Part shown: positions 7,616-18,563 of the stretch, one piece after another
Position numbering within the stretch: position 1 is the first letter of the stretch
Layout: every line of letters begins with the position of its first letter
NCBI RefSeq assembly: GCF_005473905.2
Contig: NZ_CP061336.1
Coordinates: forward strand, 1,852,501 to 1,916,500
Direction: 5' to 3'
From: Ruminiclostridium herbifermentans
GTDB taxonomy: Bacteria > Bacillota > Clostridia > Acetivibrionales > DSM-1351
Length of the DNA stretch: 64,000 nt
The notes under the pieces: generated by a model
What the model saw: only the letters and a program-made list of their open reading frames with translations
Database searches by the model: none
What the model was told of the DNA's origin: nothing
Position numbers and translations under genes: made by a program

Positions 7616-10600
7616 ATGGAAAAGAAAAAAATCACAGAAACTATAACTGAATTAACTAAAGTGACGTTAACCATTGCAGGAGTTATTTCAAGCTATCCAG
7701 CAATTGAGTTGGCTGCTATTTTACTAGAGTATATTTATAAAATTCTGGATGATAAAGGTGTACTGGACAGCAACATAGACCAGGCACGGAAAGAACAGCT
7801 GAACAAGGCTATACTCAGCACTGTTAAAGAAACGAATAAGTGCCTTTCCGTAGGTAATCATAGAGAATTGGTTAGTTCAATTAGTGATAGGTTGAAACTT
7901 GAATTATCTGATCTTAATAATGATATGATCACGCTTGATGCAATAAAAAATAAAATAGAAATGGTAATAGAAGATGAAAAAATATGGGGAGAGAAGTATT
8001 TTAGCAAAGAAGATAGTCTCAGTATTGCTGATACTTTCTACAATTCATTTCTTGCTGAAATTTTGAAACATTCGGAGCTACGAGAATTAGTTCAAATTAC
8101 AAGTATTGAAAAAATTATATGTGATCTTCAGCAATACAGAACACAAATTTCAAAGCATGAAATAGAACTTCAACAGCATGATATAAAGCTTCAACAGCAT
8201 AGCAAAGAGCTTGTGCAGATTAAAGACGATATAATAGAAGTAAAGCGTGAAATAAATCTTTTCGAGCCTAATTTTATCTTAACAGTAAATGCTGACACAA
8301 CACCGACAGAATACTTTGTAGGGCGTGAAGATGAAATTAGGAATTTAAAGGAATTCATACGCACAAAGCAGAAGCTTATATTGGTAAGTGGAATGGGAGG
8401 TATAGGGAAGACCCATCTATGCCGTTATATTTTCCGTGAATATGTTGATTGCCATAAAAGACATGAACCAATTGATATAGACCATATAGGATATTTTGAT
8501 TACACAACGTCAATGGATGTCACTCTTTATAATAACATCAATTTTTATAAAACAGGTAAAATGGAAAAGGATATAGAAACTGCATGGAAAATCTTAAGAG
8601 ATATTTCAGCAGAAAAAAGAGTGCTAATTTTTATTGACAATGTTACAAATACACCTGATACAGACGAAAGCCTTAAAAAACTCTATGAAATTACTAGTGC
8701 AATTATACTTACTTCTAGGAAAACAGTAATTGACCGCTTTAAAACCTACAAAATTGATGAAATGGAACTTGAGCAGTGTATTGAAATGTTTGAGCAGATA
8801 TATGGAAATGTACCGCAAGAGGATTTAGAGGAACTTGAATACATACTTGGCAAACTGGCGGCAAGACATACAAAAACAGTAGAATTACTAGCGCATATGG
8901 CAAATAATAAAGCCTGGTCTATTCATGACTTATGCGGGAAATTGGAGGAAAGCCATTTTAATCTTTCTTATATTTCTGATGGCCAAAAAACAACAATACA
9001 AAAGGAATATGAAAAGCTGTTCAATCTAGCTGGATTATCAGAGTCAGAAGTTAATGTACTTGAAGGATTTTCAGTATTCCCGCCATTACCTCTTTCAGCA
9101 GATATCTGCAACCAGTGGCTGAATGATGATGCTGCTTTAACTGAAGACGATGAAATTTTCAATATCCTGTACCAAAAGGGATGGCTTCAAAGAAGTGGTA
9201 AGTTGTATTCAATGCATCCGATAATTGCAGAAACAATATTAACGATGCAGCAGCCAAAAACAGAAAATCACTTGAAACTTATAAATGCATGTATAAATAG
9301 TCTTACGTTTGCAGAAACAGAAGTATTTACAAAAGTTACAGCATTTTTGCCGTTTGCAGAAGAAATTTATGCAAGATTATATAATAACAGTAATATTATC
9401 TTTGGACTTTTTGCAGGTAAGATAGGATATATATACCATCACCAAGGAGAATATAGCAAAGCACTTGAATGGTACAATAAGGATTTGGCTATCTTTGAAA
9501 AGGTGTTGGGAAAGGAACATCCAGATACAGCCACCACCTATAACAATATAGCAGGAGTTTATGAGGCTCAAGGAGAATATGGCAAGGCAATTGAATGGTA
9601 CCAAAAGGCTTTGTATATATGTGAAAAGGTATTGGGAAAGGAACATCCATCTACAGCCACCACCTATAACAATATAGCAGGAGTTTATAGAGCTCAAGGA
9701 GAATATGGCAAGGCACTTGAATTGTACCAAAAGGCATTGGATATCCGTGAAAATATGTTGGGAAAGGAACATCCATATGCAGCCACCACCTATAACAATA
9801 TAGCAGGAATTTATGACGTTCAAGGAGAATATTGTAAGGCACTTGAATGGTACCAAAAGGCTTTGTATATATGTGAAAAGGTATTGGGAAAGGAACATCC
9901 AGATACAGCCACCACCTATAACAATATAGCAGGAGTTTATGAGGCTCAAGGAGAATATGGCAAGGCAATTGAATGGTACCAAAAGGCTTTGTATATATGT
10001 GAAAAGGTATTGGGAAAGGAACATCCAGATACAGCCACCACCTATAACAATATAGCAGTAGTTTATAGAGCTCAAGGAGAATATGGCAAGGCACTTGGAT
10101 GGTACAAAAAGGCTTTAGCTATCCGTGAAAAGGTGTTGGGAATGGGACATCCAGATACAGCCACCACCTATAACAATATAGCAGTAGTTTATCAAGCTCA
10201 AGGAGAATATGGCAAGGCACTTGAATTGTACCAAAAGGCATTGGATATCCGTGAAAAGGTGTTGGGAAAGGAACATCCATCTACAGCCAGCACCTATAAC
10301 AATATAGCAGGAGTTTATGAGGCTCAAGGAGAATATGGCAAGGCAATTGAATGGTACCAAAAGGCTTTGTATATATGTGAAAAGGTATTGGGAAAGGAAC
10401 ATCCAGATACAGCCACCACCTATAACAATATAGCAGTAGTTTATAGAGCTCAAGGAGAATATGGCAAGGCACTTGGATGGTACAAAAAGGCTTTAGCTAT
10501 CCGTGAAAAGGTGTTGGGAATGGGACATCCAGATACAGCCACCACCTATAACAATATAGCAGTAGTTTATCAAGCTCAAGGAGAATATGGCAAGGCACTT

Positions 10601-10903
10601 GAATTGTACCAAAAGGCATTGGATATCCGTGAAAAGGTGTTGGGAAAGGAACATCCATCTACAGCCAGCACCTATAACAATATAGCAGGAGTTTATCACG
10701 CTCAAGGAAATTACACCAATGCACTGGAGTTGTATTTTATGGCTTTTTACATTCTTATGATGCGTGTGGGGCAGCAGCATCCCTATATTGAGGCAACTTT
10801 TAATAATATGTACACAGCATATACGGAGTCTGGAGGGCGGGAAGATGATTTTGAAGAATGGTTTATTAAACATGTAAATGATTTAAATTTAGAAGTGTCT
10901 TAA
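7616..10903 (+). CDS. STAND-type NTPase with C-terminal tetratricopeptide array
   Basis: A 1095-residue three-part protein. Residues 1-240 are helical with a coiled coil (HEIELQQHDIKLQQHSKELV) and may be an effector or oligomerisation part that I cannot name. Residues about 240-560 form an NB-ARC/STAND NTPase: Walker A SGMGGIGKTHLCRYIF near 260, Walker B RVLIFIDN, sensor IILTSRK, then a winged-helix-like part. Residues about 600-1065 are some eleven 42-residue TPR units of the kinesin-light-chain/TPR_12 type. STAND proteins act as ligand-triggered switches in regulation or antiphage immunity; which applies here is inference. Start chosen at ATG after GAGGTAA. Confidence 0.85.
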   Translation: MEKKKITETITELTKVTLTIAGVISSYPAIELAAILLEYIYKILDDKGVLDSNIDQARKEQLNKAILSTVKETNKCLSVGNHRELVSSISDRLKLELSDLNNDMITLDAIKNKIEMVIEDEKIWGEKYFSKEDSLSIADTFYNSFLAEILKHSELRELVQITSIEKIICDLQQYRTQISKHEIELQQHDIKLQQHSKELVQIKDDIIEVKREINLFEPNFILTVNADTTPTEYFVGREDEIRNLKEFIRTKQKLILVSGMGGIGKTHLCRYIFREYVDCHKRHEPIDIDHIGYFDYTTSMDVTLYNNINFYKTGKMEKDIETAWKILRDISAEKRVLIFIDNVTNTPDTDESLKKLYEITSAIILTSRKTVIDRFKTYKIDEMELEQCIEMFEQIYGNVPQEDLEELEYILGKLAARHTKTVELLAHMANNKAWSIHDLCGKLEESHFNLSYISDGQKTTIQKEYEKLFNLAGLSESEVNVLEGFSVFPPLPLSADICNQWLNDDAALTEDDEIFNILYQKGWLQRSGKLYSMHPIIAETILTMQQPKTENHLKLINACINSLTFAETEVFTKVTAFLPFAEEIYARLYNNSNIIFGLFAGKIGYIYHHQGEYSKALEWYNKDLAIFEKVLGKEHPDTATTYNNIAGVYEAQGEYGKAIEWYQKALYICEKVLGKEHPSTATTYNNIAGVYRAQGEYGKALELYQKALDIRENMLGKEHPYAATTYNNIAGIYDVQGEYCKALEWYQKALYICEKVLGKEHPDTATTYNNIAGVYEAQGEYGKAIEWYQKALYICEKVLGKEHPDTATTYNNIAVVYRAQGEYGKALGWYKKALAIREKVLGMGHPDTATTYNNIAVVYQAQGEYGKALELYQKALDIREKVLGKEHPSTASTYNNIAGVYEAQGEYGKAIEWYQKALYICEKVLGKEHPDTATTYNNIAVVYRAQGEYGKALGWYKKALAIREKVLGMGHPDTATTYNNIAVVYQAQGEYGKALELYQKALDIREKVLGKEHPSTASTYNNIAGVYHAQGNYTNALELYFMAFYILMMRVGQQHPYIEATFNNMYTAYTESGGREDDFEEWFIKHVNDLNLEVS
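9440..10730 (+). repeat. 126-bp TPR-encoding tandem repeats with a 378-bp higher-order duplication
   Basis: Each 126-bp unit encodes one 42-residue TPR of the form GEYGKALEWYQKALYI...HPDTATTYNNIAGVYEAQ. Three kinds of unit alternate (EWYQKALYICEK, GWYKKALAIREK, ELYQKALDIREK). The three-unit block starting near 9919 recurs 378 bp later and looks identical base for base over nearly 400 bp, which means recent unequal crossing-over or slippage. This also creates mirror open frames on the minus strand that are not genes. Confidence 0.9.
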
Positions 10904-10925
10904 TATGTTACTTCTGTGAAATAAG

Positions 10926-10979
10926 AACTACCTTAAATGTTCAGCACTCCGAATGCTGAACATCTAGGGTAGTCCTTTT
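10926..10979. terminator. Bidirectional terminator between the STAND gene and the pectinesterase
   Basis: Long interrupted stem: AACTACC...ATGTTCAGCA pairs with TGCTGAACAT...GGGTAGT, followed by CCTTTT. It lies between two convergent genes. Confidence 0.8.
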
Positions 10980-11017
10980 CCACAAACTATCTATGTGTAT
11001 TACGAGTAGTTGTACAA

Positions 11018-12607
<1,590 letters not shown>

Positions 12608-12692
12608 TCAATTTTCATATACCTCAATTTTATAGGTGTTCAAATTAATAAATGGTTTATTGCAGAAATAATCCAAAAGTATAGTTGGTAAT

Positions 12693-12746
12693 TTACATTG
12701 TACACTTTAGAGTCTCAAGCACTACCACGAGATGTTTTATCTTCAT
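12693..12746 (-). CDS. Very short open frame with strong ribosome site
   Basis: Minus-strand ATG placed 10 bases after a perfect AAGGAGG and encoding 17 residues, MKIKHLVVVLETLKCTM, before a stop. It lies 110 bp upstream of the pectinesterase gene on the same strand, so it could be a leader peptide, a tiny hydrophobic peptide, or the surviving 5' end of a lost gene. Nothing else in the 12581-13150 stretch looks coding. Confidence 0.25.
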   Translation of the reverse strand: MKIKHLVVVLETLKCTM

Positions 12747-13155
12747 TGCTATGATTCCTCCTTAAATAAGATAACACTTGTTTTTTGTAGTTTTTATTTT
12801 TTCGAAAGAGTGTTGTATTCATTATTTTCTATACGAAGAAAGATATTTCAAATTTCTTGCTTGTTTAACTTCCTCATTCTTTTGGTTTATACGCTTATAC
12901 TGCCAAGTTAAAGAATTGATTAAGAAGTGAAAAAGTTATGCAGTTTATTACGTTTTTACGACTACAGTTCTTATTAACTAATATTCTTATATAAAGTAAG
13001 TATAACATATTTATCCATTATACGGCAATATTTGCAAGTTCCCATACTATTGACTATTACCTATGAAACTTACGCTAATTTGATTAGCCTTCTCAGCTAG
13101 CGTTCTTTTCTAATACATTCTCACACAACGGCTGTATATTTTAGTAATTATTTAC

Positions 13156-13185
13156 TTGTGTTTAAAGGGTGTATTATCATATAAT
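13156..13185 (+). promoter_or_regulatory. Promoter of the exporter leader
   Basis: TTGTGT, 18-bp spacer, TATAAT. The inferred start of transcription near 13192 gives a leader of about 120 bases containing the nine-residue peptide and hairpins. Confidence 0.5.
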
Positions 13186-13239
13186 CATTGATAAAATACA
13201 TAGTTTGCTATATGTTTTGTTAAAATATGGAGGAAGCGA

Positions 13240-13269
13240 ATGATAGAAAATGCTTTTAAATATCTTTAA
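13240..13269 (+). CDS. Leader peptide MIENAFKYL upstream of drug exporter
   Basis: Nine codons with a strong GGAGG site six bases upstream, ending 44 bp before the exporter ATG. Its last codons overlap the left arm of a hairpin (TTTAAG at 13265-13270 with CTTAAA at 13286-13291) that precedes the weak AGGGG ribosome site of the exporter. This is the layout of translational attenuators of cat and erm type resistance genes, in which a drug-stalled ribosome on the short frame opens the downstream site. No peptide sequence homology is claimed. Confidence 0.5.
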   Translation: MIENAFKYL

Positions 13270-13313
13270 GCTAGCTATGTAATTACTTAAAATAATGTTA
13301 TTAGGGGTAGAAA

Positions 13314-14516
13314 ATGAAACAGCGTAAATTAAAAAAAGGTGGGCTAATTTTATTGATTACTTTATTATCAATGATTCCGCCTCTTTCAACGGATTTGTAT
13401 ATGCCAGCATTGCCAGAGTTAGTGACGTATTTTAATACGACAACTTCCATTACTAGCTGGACAATGACCATTTTCTTTATTTTTATGGCTTTTGGCACAT
13501 TAGTTTTAGGTCCTATAAGTGATAAATATGGTCGAAAACCTATTCTAGTATGGAGTACCATTTTAACACTTATTTGTAGTACTACTTGTGCATTTTCACC
13601 GACAATTATATTTTTAATTATCGTACGTGCCATCCAAGCATTCAGTGCGGGTGGAATGTTAGCGATCGGAACAGCGCTAATTAAAGACAGTTTTGAAGGC
13701 TCAGAAATAGGAAAAGTGCTTTCTATTACTCAAGCATTGGCTTTTATTGCTCCAATGGCAGCACCAATTTTAGGTGCGCTTATTTTAAAAGTTTCAGATT
13801 GGCGCATGACGTTCATTGCTTTAGCCGTATTGAACGCAATAACGCTTTTAATTGTGCTGCTGTTAGATGAAACATTGCCTGCAGAGCAACGTGTTAAAGA
13901 AAGCATAATTCATTCAATATTGGGGTTATCAAAGGTTGTCAAAAACTCTGTTTTTACAAATATATTGTTAGTAGGAGGATTCTTAACAGCTCCTTACATG
14001 GCGTATTTAGCTGTTGCTTCATATGTATATGTGAATGGATTTCATACATCTGAAACAATGTTTAGTGTTTATTTTGCTATAACGTCTGCCTTTACAGTGG
14101 TTGGCCCGTTACTTTATGGTCGCTTTGGTAAAAAACCATTCAAAAAAGTTTTATGGATTTGCTTTAGTATTACAACATTAGTGGGGATTCTTTTATTAAC
14201 AATCGGACAAATTAGCCCTGTATTATTCTTATTAAGCTATATCCCATTTGCTGTGACGACAACATATATTAGACCATATACTGCGGACTTGCTGTTAAAC
14301 GTACAAAATCAAAACGTTGGTGCTTCATCAGCAGTAATGAACTTTGGCTTCACCATTCTTGGGAGTTTAGGAATGTTTATTGGTTCTTTGCGATGGCCTA
14401 ATTATGTTTCAGGCATAGCATTTACAATATTTATTTTTACTGTATTATCAATGGTAATATTTATAGCTGCTAATAAGTTTAAAGTATTTAAAGACATTGG
14501 ACATGTAAACGAATAA
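13314..14516 (+). CDS. MFS multidrug exporter, Bcr/CflA family
   Basis: Proton-driven drug exporter of the inner membrane with about twelve helices in 400 residues. Typical Bcr/CflA features: an N-terminal PPLSTDLYMPALPEL, the loop 2-3 motif GPISDKYGRKP, and the conserved LIVRAIQAFSAGG in helix 4. Substrates in the family include chloramphenicol, florfenicol and bicyclomycin; the exact one is not predictable. Codon use (CGT, CGC, GCG, ACG) is somewhat unlike the surrounding AGA/ACA-rich genes and suggests acquisition. Its own promoter, leader peptide and terminator make it a self-contained cassette next to a recombinase gene. Confidence 0.88.
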   Translation: MKQRKLKKGGLILLITLLSMIPPLSTDLYMPALPELVTYFNTTTSITSWTMTIFFIFMAFGTLVLGPISDKYGRKPILVWSTILTLICSTTCAFSPTIIFLIIVRAIQAFSAGGMLAIGTALIKDSFEGSEIGKVLSITQALAFIAPMAAPILGALILKVSDWRMTFIALAVLNAITLLIVLLLDETLPAEQRVKESIIHSILGLSKVVKNSVFTNILLVGGFLTAPYMAYLAVASYVYVNGFHTSETMFSVYFAITSAFTVVGPLLYGRFGKKPFKKVLWICFSITTLVGILLLTIGQISPVLFLLSYIPFAVTTTYIRPYTADLLLNVQNQNVGASSAVMNFGFTILGSLGMFIGSLRWPNYVSGIAFTIFIFTVLSMVIFIAANKFKVFKDIGHVNE

Positions 14517-14601
14517 GTTAATATATTTAGTTCTAATCTGATATAATTTGGATTTTTTCTATTTGAGTTTATAGAATTTTTTTATTAGATTTTTCTATAA
14601 A

Positions 14602-14655
14602 TAAAAAAACTCTACCAAAGTTTAAAAAGTTTAAATGGTAGTGTTTTTTTATTTA
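14602..14655 (+). terminator. Terminator of the exporter gene
   Basis: AATAAAAAAACTCTACC pairs with GGTAGTGTTTTTTTATT around an AT-rich loop; the A-rich and T-rich flanks make it work in both directions. Confidence 0.85.
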
Positions 14656-14913
14656 TAGAATCAATGCCAAAGTACACAATCAATGGTTGCTTTTTGTCTG
14701 ACTCTGTAAAGGAAGGTTATAACATAAATCAAAAACTTTAGAAAACGGCAATGCTGATTAAACAAAGGAATATGCAAGGCACATTGACTATTCAGAGTAC
14801 ATATCAAACTTTAATTCAATGGACAAATTTTAATATCTAATCTTTATGAATATAATTAAATAGGACTTATAATTCTCAATATTTATATTGAGCAATGAAG
14901 AGAGGCCTGACTA

Positions 14914-15009
14914 ATGGCAAAGCTTAAACCCATCAAAATTTATAACATTTATAAAGGAAAAATAAACGTAAAAGATTTACTTTACCAGATAATAACACTT
15001 AAAATTTAA
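14914..15009 (+). CDS. Small basic peptide gene upstream of the recombinase
   Basis: Thirty-one codons from an ATG nine bases after GAGAGG, beginning MAKLKPIKIYNIYKGKINVK. It is Lys/Ile/Tyr-rich and has no recognised family. Short basic frames of this kind often accompany serine recombinase genes in clostridial elements, but its reality is uncertain. The rest of 14660-15360 holds only a decayed coding fragment. Confidence 0.3.
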   Translation: MAKLKPIKIYNIYKGKINVKDLLYQIITLKI

Positions 15010-15105
15010 TAAACTTATATATTATATCCATTTCAACTTTCCTAATGAAAAAGCATATCCATGCTCAAGTTATCAATGGTTTTATACAAAGTAAACTAAC
15101 CCTAT

Positions 15106-15231
15106 ATTAAAATATTCGACTTCTCATTTGATAAGGCCTTCAAAACCTATAATTCTTTTGAAAAAGTTGAGTTGATAAGTTTTGAAGATTAGCTAGAAAT
15201 TTGTCCAATGCTTGTAGCTGCTATTTACTAA
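15106..15231 (+). pseudogene. Remnant of an unidentified coding sequence
   Basis: A frame without start reads IKIFDFSFDKAFKTYNSFEK, VELISFED, a TAG stop, and continues in the same frame with LEICPMLVAAIY and a TAA. The stop sits where a Trp codon (TGG) would be expected by a one-base change. The residues look protein-like on both sides, so this is probably the 3' end of a lost gene next to the recombinase. Confidence 0.35.
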
Positions 15232-15361
15232 CTAAAAGGAAGCGAGCGGTTACCGGCTTGGAAAATAATTTTCTGATTTAACTGAAAAAGCGACCTAAAA
15301 TTAAATACTTTATTCTTTAACAGCTATATTTATCGGAATAAATAAGGAGGTAGCAGTTACT

Positions 15362-16933
15362 ATGTTAGGGTTTAATAAACCTGAGATTAATTATCATATT
15401 GGTATATATGTGAGACAGAGCAGGGACGAAAATGATGAAAATTTAGAAACAATTGAAACCCAAAAAAGACTGCTAATAGATTTTATTGCAAGAAATAAAC
15501 TTGGGACTATTTATAAAACATATGTGGATGATAATGTTTCTGGTGCAGGCTTTGAAAGACCAGCGCTTGATGAACTTAAAAAGGACGTATTAGCTTGTAA
15601 TATTAATCTCATTGTTTTGAAGGATTTATCAAGATTGGGAAGAAACAATGCAAAAACCCTTTTATTTCTGGACTTTTTAGAGGAATATGGAGTTCGTGTG
15701 ATAACATCAGATGGAAGATATGACAGCATTAGAGATAATGAAACTGTGGGAATTGACACGTGGTTTAATGAACGCTACGTGCGAGATATTTCTAAAAAAA
15801 TAAGGGCAAATCTCAGATTTAAAATAGAGCAGGGTGAGTACATAGGTAATGCTCCATATGGTTATGTTAAGTCAATAAATGAGAAAAACAAGCTTGTAGT
15901 TGATAATAGAACAGCCCCTGTTGTTAAAGAAATATTCAGTCTATACAAAAAGGGCTATGGATATGCTGCAATTGCCAATATTTTGAATGAGAAAGGGTAT
16001 CCTTCCCCTTCCTCAAAAAATTCAGACATTCCCATAACTCCATGGAACCAAGTGGCAGTACAGCGTATTTTGTGCAATCGTGTATATATTGGAGATACGG
16101 TACAGGGGGTAAGTGAAAAGATAAGCTTCAAAAATAAAAAAACCAGACGTCTGCCTTTTGAAAAATGGATAATTACAACCAACACCCATGAGCCAATAGT
16201 TAATAATGTTGATTTTGAAGAGGTTCAGAGAATAAGGGCGAAAAAGCGTTCAAATCAGGGCTATAACAGAAATACATCACATTTTTTGAGTAATTTAATA
16301 TTCTGTGGTAAATGCGGTAAAGCAATGTATGTTAGAGTGCGCAAAGACAGACCAACTGGCTATATATGCAGTTCTTATGCTAAAAATGGGTGTAAGAGTT
16401 GCTCTAGTCATTATGTTTCTGAACAGACAATAGTAGATGTGATTAATAAGGAATTGCTGGATATGCTTACAAACAGAACTCTTATTGATAGCTTTTGCTT
16501 GAATTGTGATGATTTTAATGAGCAGGAGCAGCAAATTAAGGAAAAGCTGCAAAAGGTTGAGCAGCAAATTGTAGTTAAGCAAAAACAGCAAGACATACTA
16601 TATAGCGATAGGCTTGAAGGAAAAATATCCGAGCAGCTTTTTGCAAGAATGAACCCAGTGATAGAATCTAGAATCAATATGCTTAATCAAGAACTGGAAA
16701 GGCTTAGAGCAGAGCAAAATAACCAGCTTGATAAGATGCAGGTTATTGATAATTTTATAAAAAAAATTAGAAATCAAGGAATAAACAAAAGCATTATTGA
16801 TTTAATGGTTAATAGAATTATAGTTTATGACAGCAACGACAACATTGAATCACTAGGAACAGCTGTAAATGATAATGGAGGTAATGGTTTAATTGTAATT
16901 GAATATAATTTTAATAATTGGAGGGATTTGTAG
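15362..16933 (+). CDS. Large serine recombinase / site-specific integrase
   Basis: Integrase of the large serine recombinase family. The resolvase domain begins YVRQSRDE with catalytic Ser20; KDLSRLGRNN carries the conserved Arg residues; the recombinase domain contains GNAPYGYVKS; a zinc ribbon FCGKCGKAMYV...GYICSSY with later Cys residues is at about residues 314-345; the last third is a coiled coil. At 523 residues it is complete. AGGAGG precedes the ATG. It is the only mobility gene seen in the window, near a drug exporter and small orphan genes, so it may mark an integrated element; the attachment site was not found. Confidence 0.93.
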   Translation: MLGFNKPEINYHIGIYVRQSRDENDENLETIETQKRLLIDFIARNKLGTIYKTYVDDNVSGAGFERPALDELKKDVLACNINLIVLKDLSRLGRNNAKTLLFLDFLEEYGVRVITSDGRYDSIRDNETVGIDTWFNERYVRDISKKIRANLRFKIEQGEYIGNAPYGYVKSINEKNKLVVDNRTAPVVKEIFSLYKKGYGYAAIANILNEKGYPSPSSKNSDIPITPWNQVAVQRILCNRVYIGDTVQGVSEKISFKNKKTRRLPFEKWIITTNTHEPIVNNVDFEEVQRIRAKKRSNQGYNRNTSHFLSNLIFCGKCGKAMYVRVRKDRPTGYICSSYAKNGCKSCSSHYVSEQTIVDVINKELLDMLTNRTLIDSFCLNCDDFNEQEQQIKEKLQKVEQQIVVKQKQQDILYSDRLEGKISEQLFARMNPVIESRINMLNQELERLRAEQNNQLDKMQVIDNFIKKIRNQGINKSIIDLMVNRIIVYDSNDNIESLGTAVNDNGGNGLIVIEYNFNNWRDL

Positions 16934-17551
16934 GGGGAAGGCTTCATAGAAATTATAAAAATTTATTTAAACTCAAATAGCGGTAAAAACAGTATTTGAG
17001 GAATATAAAAAATAGATATTGCACTCAAGCCATTATATTAAAAAGACTTCCTATGTTGAAGCGAAACTGGGTGATAGCGCTTTTATGGTTAGGAATAAAG
17101 AATATAAATATTGTTGATGAAGAAAAATTACAATTTAATTAAATTTTTGCATTGAAAGGTGTCTCAATATATTTCGAGGCACTTTTTGATTGGTTAATAT
17201 ATAAATTATATGTACCTGATTATATATGGATTATTTTAACTGTAAAGAATATAATTATTATTAGCAGTAGTGCTTCTTTTATGAGAGTACATATTTATGT
17301 TTAGTAATGTTATCAGTAATTTGTAATATTGTAAGTGAAATAATTTAGCACAGAGGATTAGTGATAAGTAAAATTTCTCATATTCAGAACATATTCGTTA
17401 CGATCTAAATAGAACATGTTGTTTTATTTATATTTACTTATAAAATATACTAGATTTCAAAGAGTGACGTAAATGCAAACAAATTCAGAATTTAAAGTAA
17501 ATGAAAAACAATATTTAAGCACAAGACACAAAAACATGTAAAAGCAACAGG
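16934..17551 (+). other. Gene-poor stretch after the recombinase with a coding relic and a terminator
   Basis: A startless frame at about 17027-17119 reads HYIKKTSYVEAKLGDSAFMV and RNKEYKYC before a stop and looks like a gene remnant of unknown family. At 17159-17187 the stem GTGTCTC/GAGGCAC followed by TTTTT is a likely terminator. The remaining 360 bp are AT-rich with no supported gene. Confidence 0.35.
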
Positions 17552-17803
17552 ATGGTAAGTTCCACATCATATGCCCCTCGGTGTATGTATATCTATAATA
17601 GTTCGGGTGATCATGTTTTTATATTTTATAGTAGCGTCAATATTGCTGGAGAATTATACTATAATATATATGAAGCTACTACAACCTATAGATATCGAGG
17701 CGGAGGCAGCGATCATGCTGACAAAACAGTTGCTGCAGGATTTTTTGTTGAAGAAGCAAATCTTTATGGATATGTTCATGCTAGACGATACGGTTGGAAT
17801 TAG
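17552..17803 (+). CDS. Small hypothetical protein, possibly the 3' end of a broken secreted-protein gene
   Basis: The 83 residues are Tyr/Ser/Gly-rich and start MVSSTSYAPRCMYIYNSSGD, ending GYVHARRYGWN. No ribosome site lies at a normal distance from the ATG and the frame is open for another eleven codons upstream without a start, so this may be a truncated remnant. Composition resembles extracellular beta-rich proteins. The lipoprotein gene follows after 52 bp. No family recognised. Confidence 0.35.
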   Translation: MVSSTSYAPRCMYIYNSSGDHVFIFYSSVNIAGELYYNIYEATTTYRYRGGGSDHADKTVAAGFFVEEANLYGYVHARRYGWN

Positions 17804-17855
17804 TAATATTTAAGATTAATATAAAACTTAGAAGATAGGAGGTAAGTGTAAAATT

Positions 17856-18503
17856 ATGAAGAGAATAAAGCTTATATCATTGGTAGTCAGTCTATCTGTT
17901 CCATTTATTATAGTTTCTTGTTCTAGTTCTGGAGACAACGCTGCTCCAGTGAGTACCTCTAACATTACTACAACTACAAATCACTCTGAATTGCTGATAG
18001 AAAATAATAAACTAAAGAATGAAAATGAACAACTAGTTTCTGAGAATTATTCTTTGAAATCTAGGAATGAATATCTTGAGAAAGTCCTTAAAGAATCCAG
18101 TATCTCACCGTTGTTAAACAACTATACTGCAGACTTGCTTCTCCACAAAATTTTCACTGAAAACGGTAAGGTTGACATATTCCCTGGAAGATTGAAGGGA
18201 ATACGTGTAGAAGATATTGGAGAAGAAACATATTTTATTTTTACTATCGACAAAATGGCGGTCAATCCAAAATGGGACGGTCCAGGTTCAGACTCTGGGA
18301 AAGGGTATTTCATAAATTCTGAAGAAAAATATGAAGAGTACAAAGGTGGACTAAGTACGATATTCTCATATCAGGGATATGAAAATACCATACAAAAAAG
18401 GGAAGCTATTCTTAATGATTCCAATTATAAAAATGATCGGATTTATAATTTTTATATGATTGGAGATGAAATTGTTTTTGTTGGTCCAGATCCAGGACCA
18501 TAA
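17856..18503 (+). CDS. Lipoprotein with coiled coil, unknown function
   Basis: Signal peptide with a lipobox (FIIVSC, Cys22), a Ser/Thr-rich spacer, then a leucine-zipper-like coiled coil at about residues 45-75 (NHSELLIENNKLKNENEQLV) and a globular C-terminal domain of about 130 residues that contains a Gly/Pro-rich GPGSDSGKGYF loop. It should be tethered to the outer face of the membrane. GGAGGT lies twelve bases before the ATG. I recognise no family. Its position between a recombinase gene and a recombinase fragment suggests it travelled with the element. Confidence 0.75.
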   Translation: MKRIKLISLVVSLSVPFIIVSCSSSGDNAAPVSTSNITTTTNHSELLIENNKLKNENEQLVSENYSLKSRNEYLEKVLKESSISPLLNNYTADLLLHKIFTENGKVDIFPGRLKGIRVEDIGEETYFIFTIDKMAVNPKWDGPGSDSGKGYFINSEEKYEEYKGGLSTIFSYQGYENTIQKREAILNDSNYKNDRIYNFYMIGDEIVFVGPDPGP

Positions 18504-18563
18504 AGAAATAAAATGAAATCTATTAGTAGATAGAAATGTAAAATGTCAGATTGATAATAAGAC

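Noticed and set aside
9377-10873. Several long minus-strand open frames rich in SCYIVIGGGC/YRWWL repeats
   Set aside because: They mirror the 126-bp TPR repeats of the plus-strand gene; no ribosome sites and implausible composition.
17552-17803. Bacteriocin of the lactococcin 972 type
   Set aside because: Only general Tyr/Gly/Ser richness is shared; no signal peptide, no ribosome site and no transporter genes.
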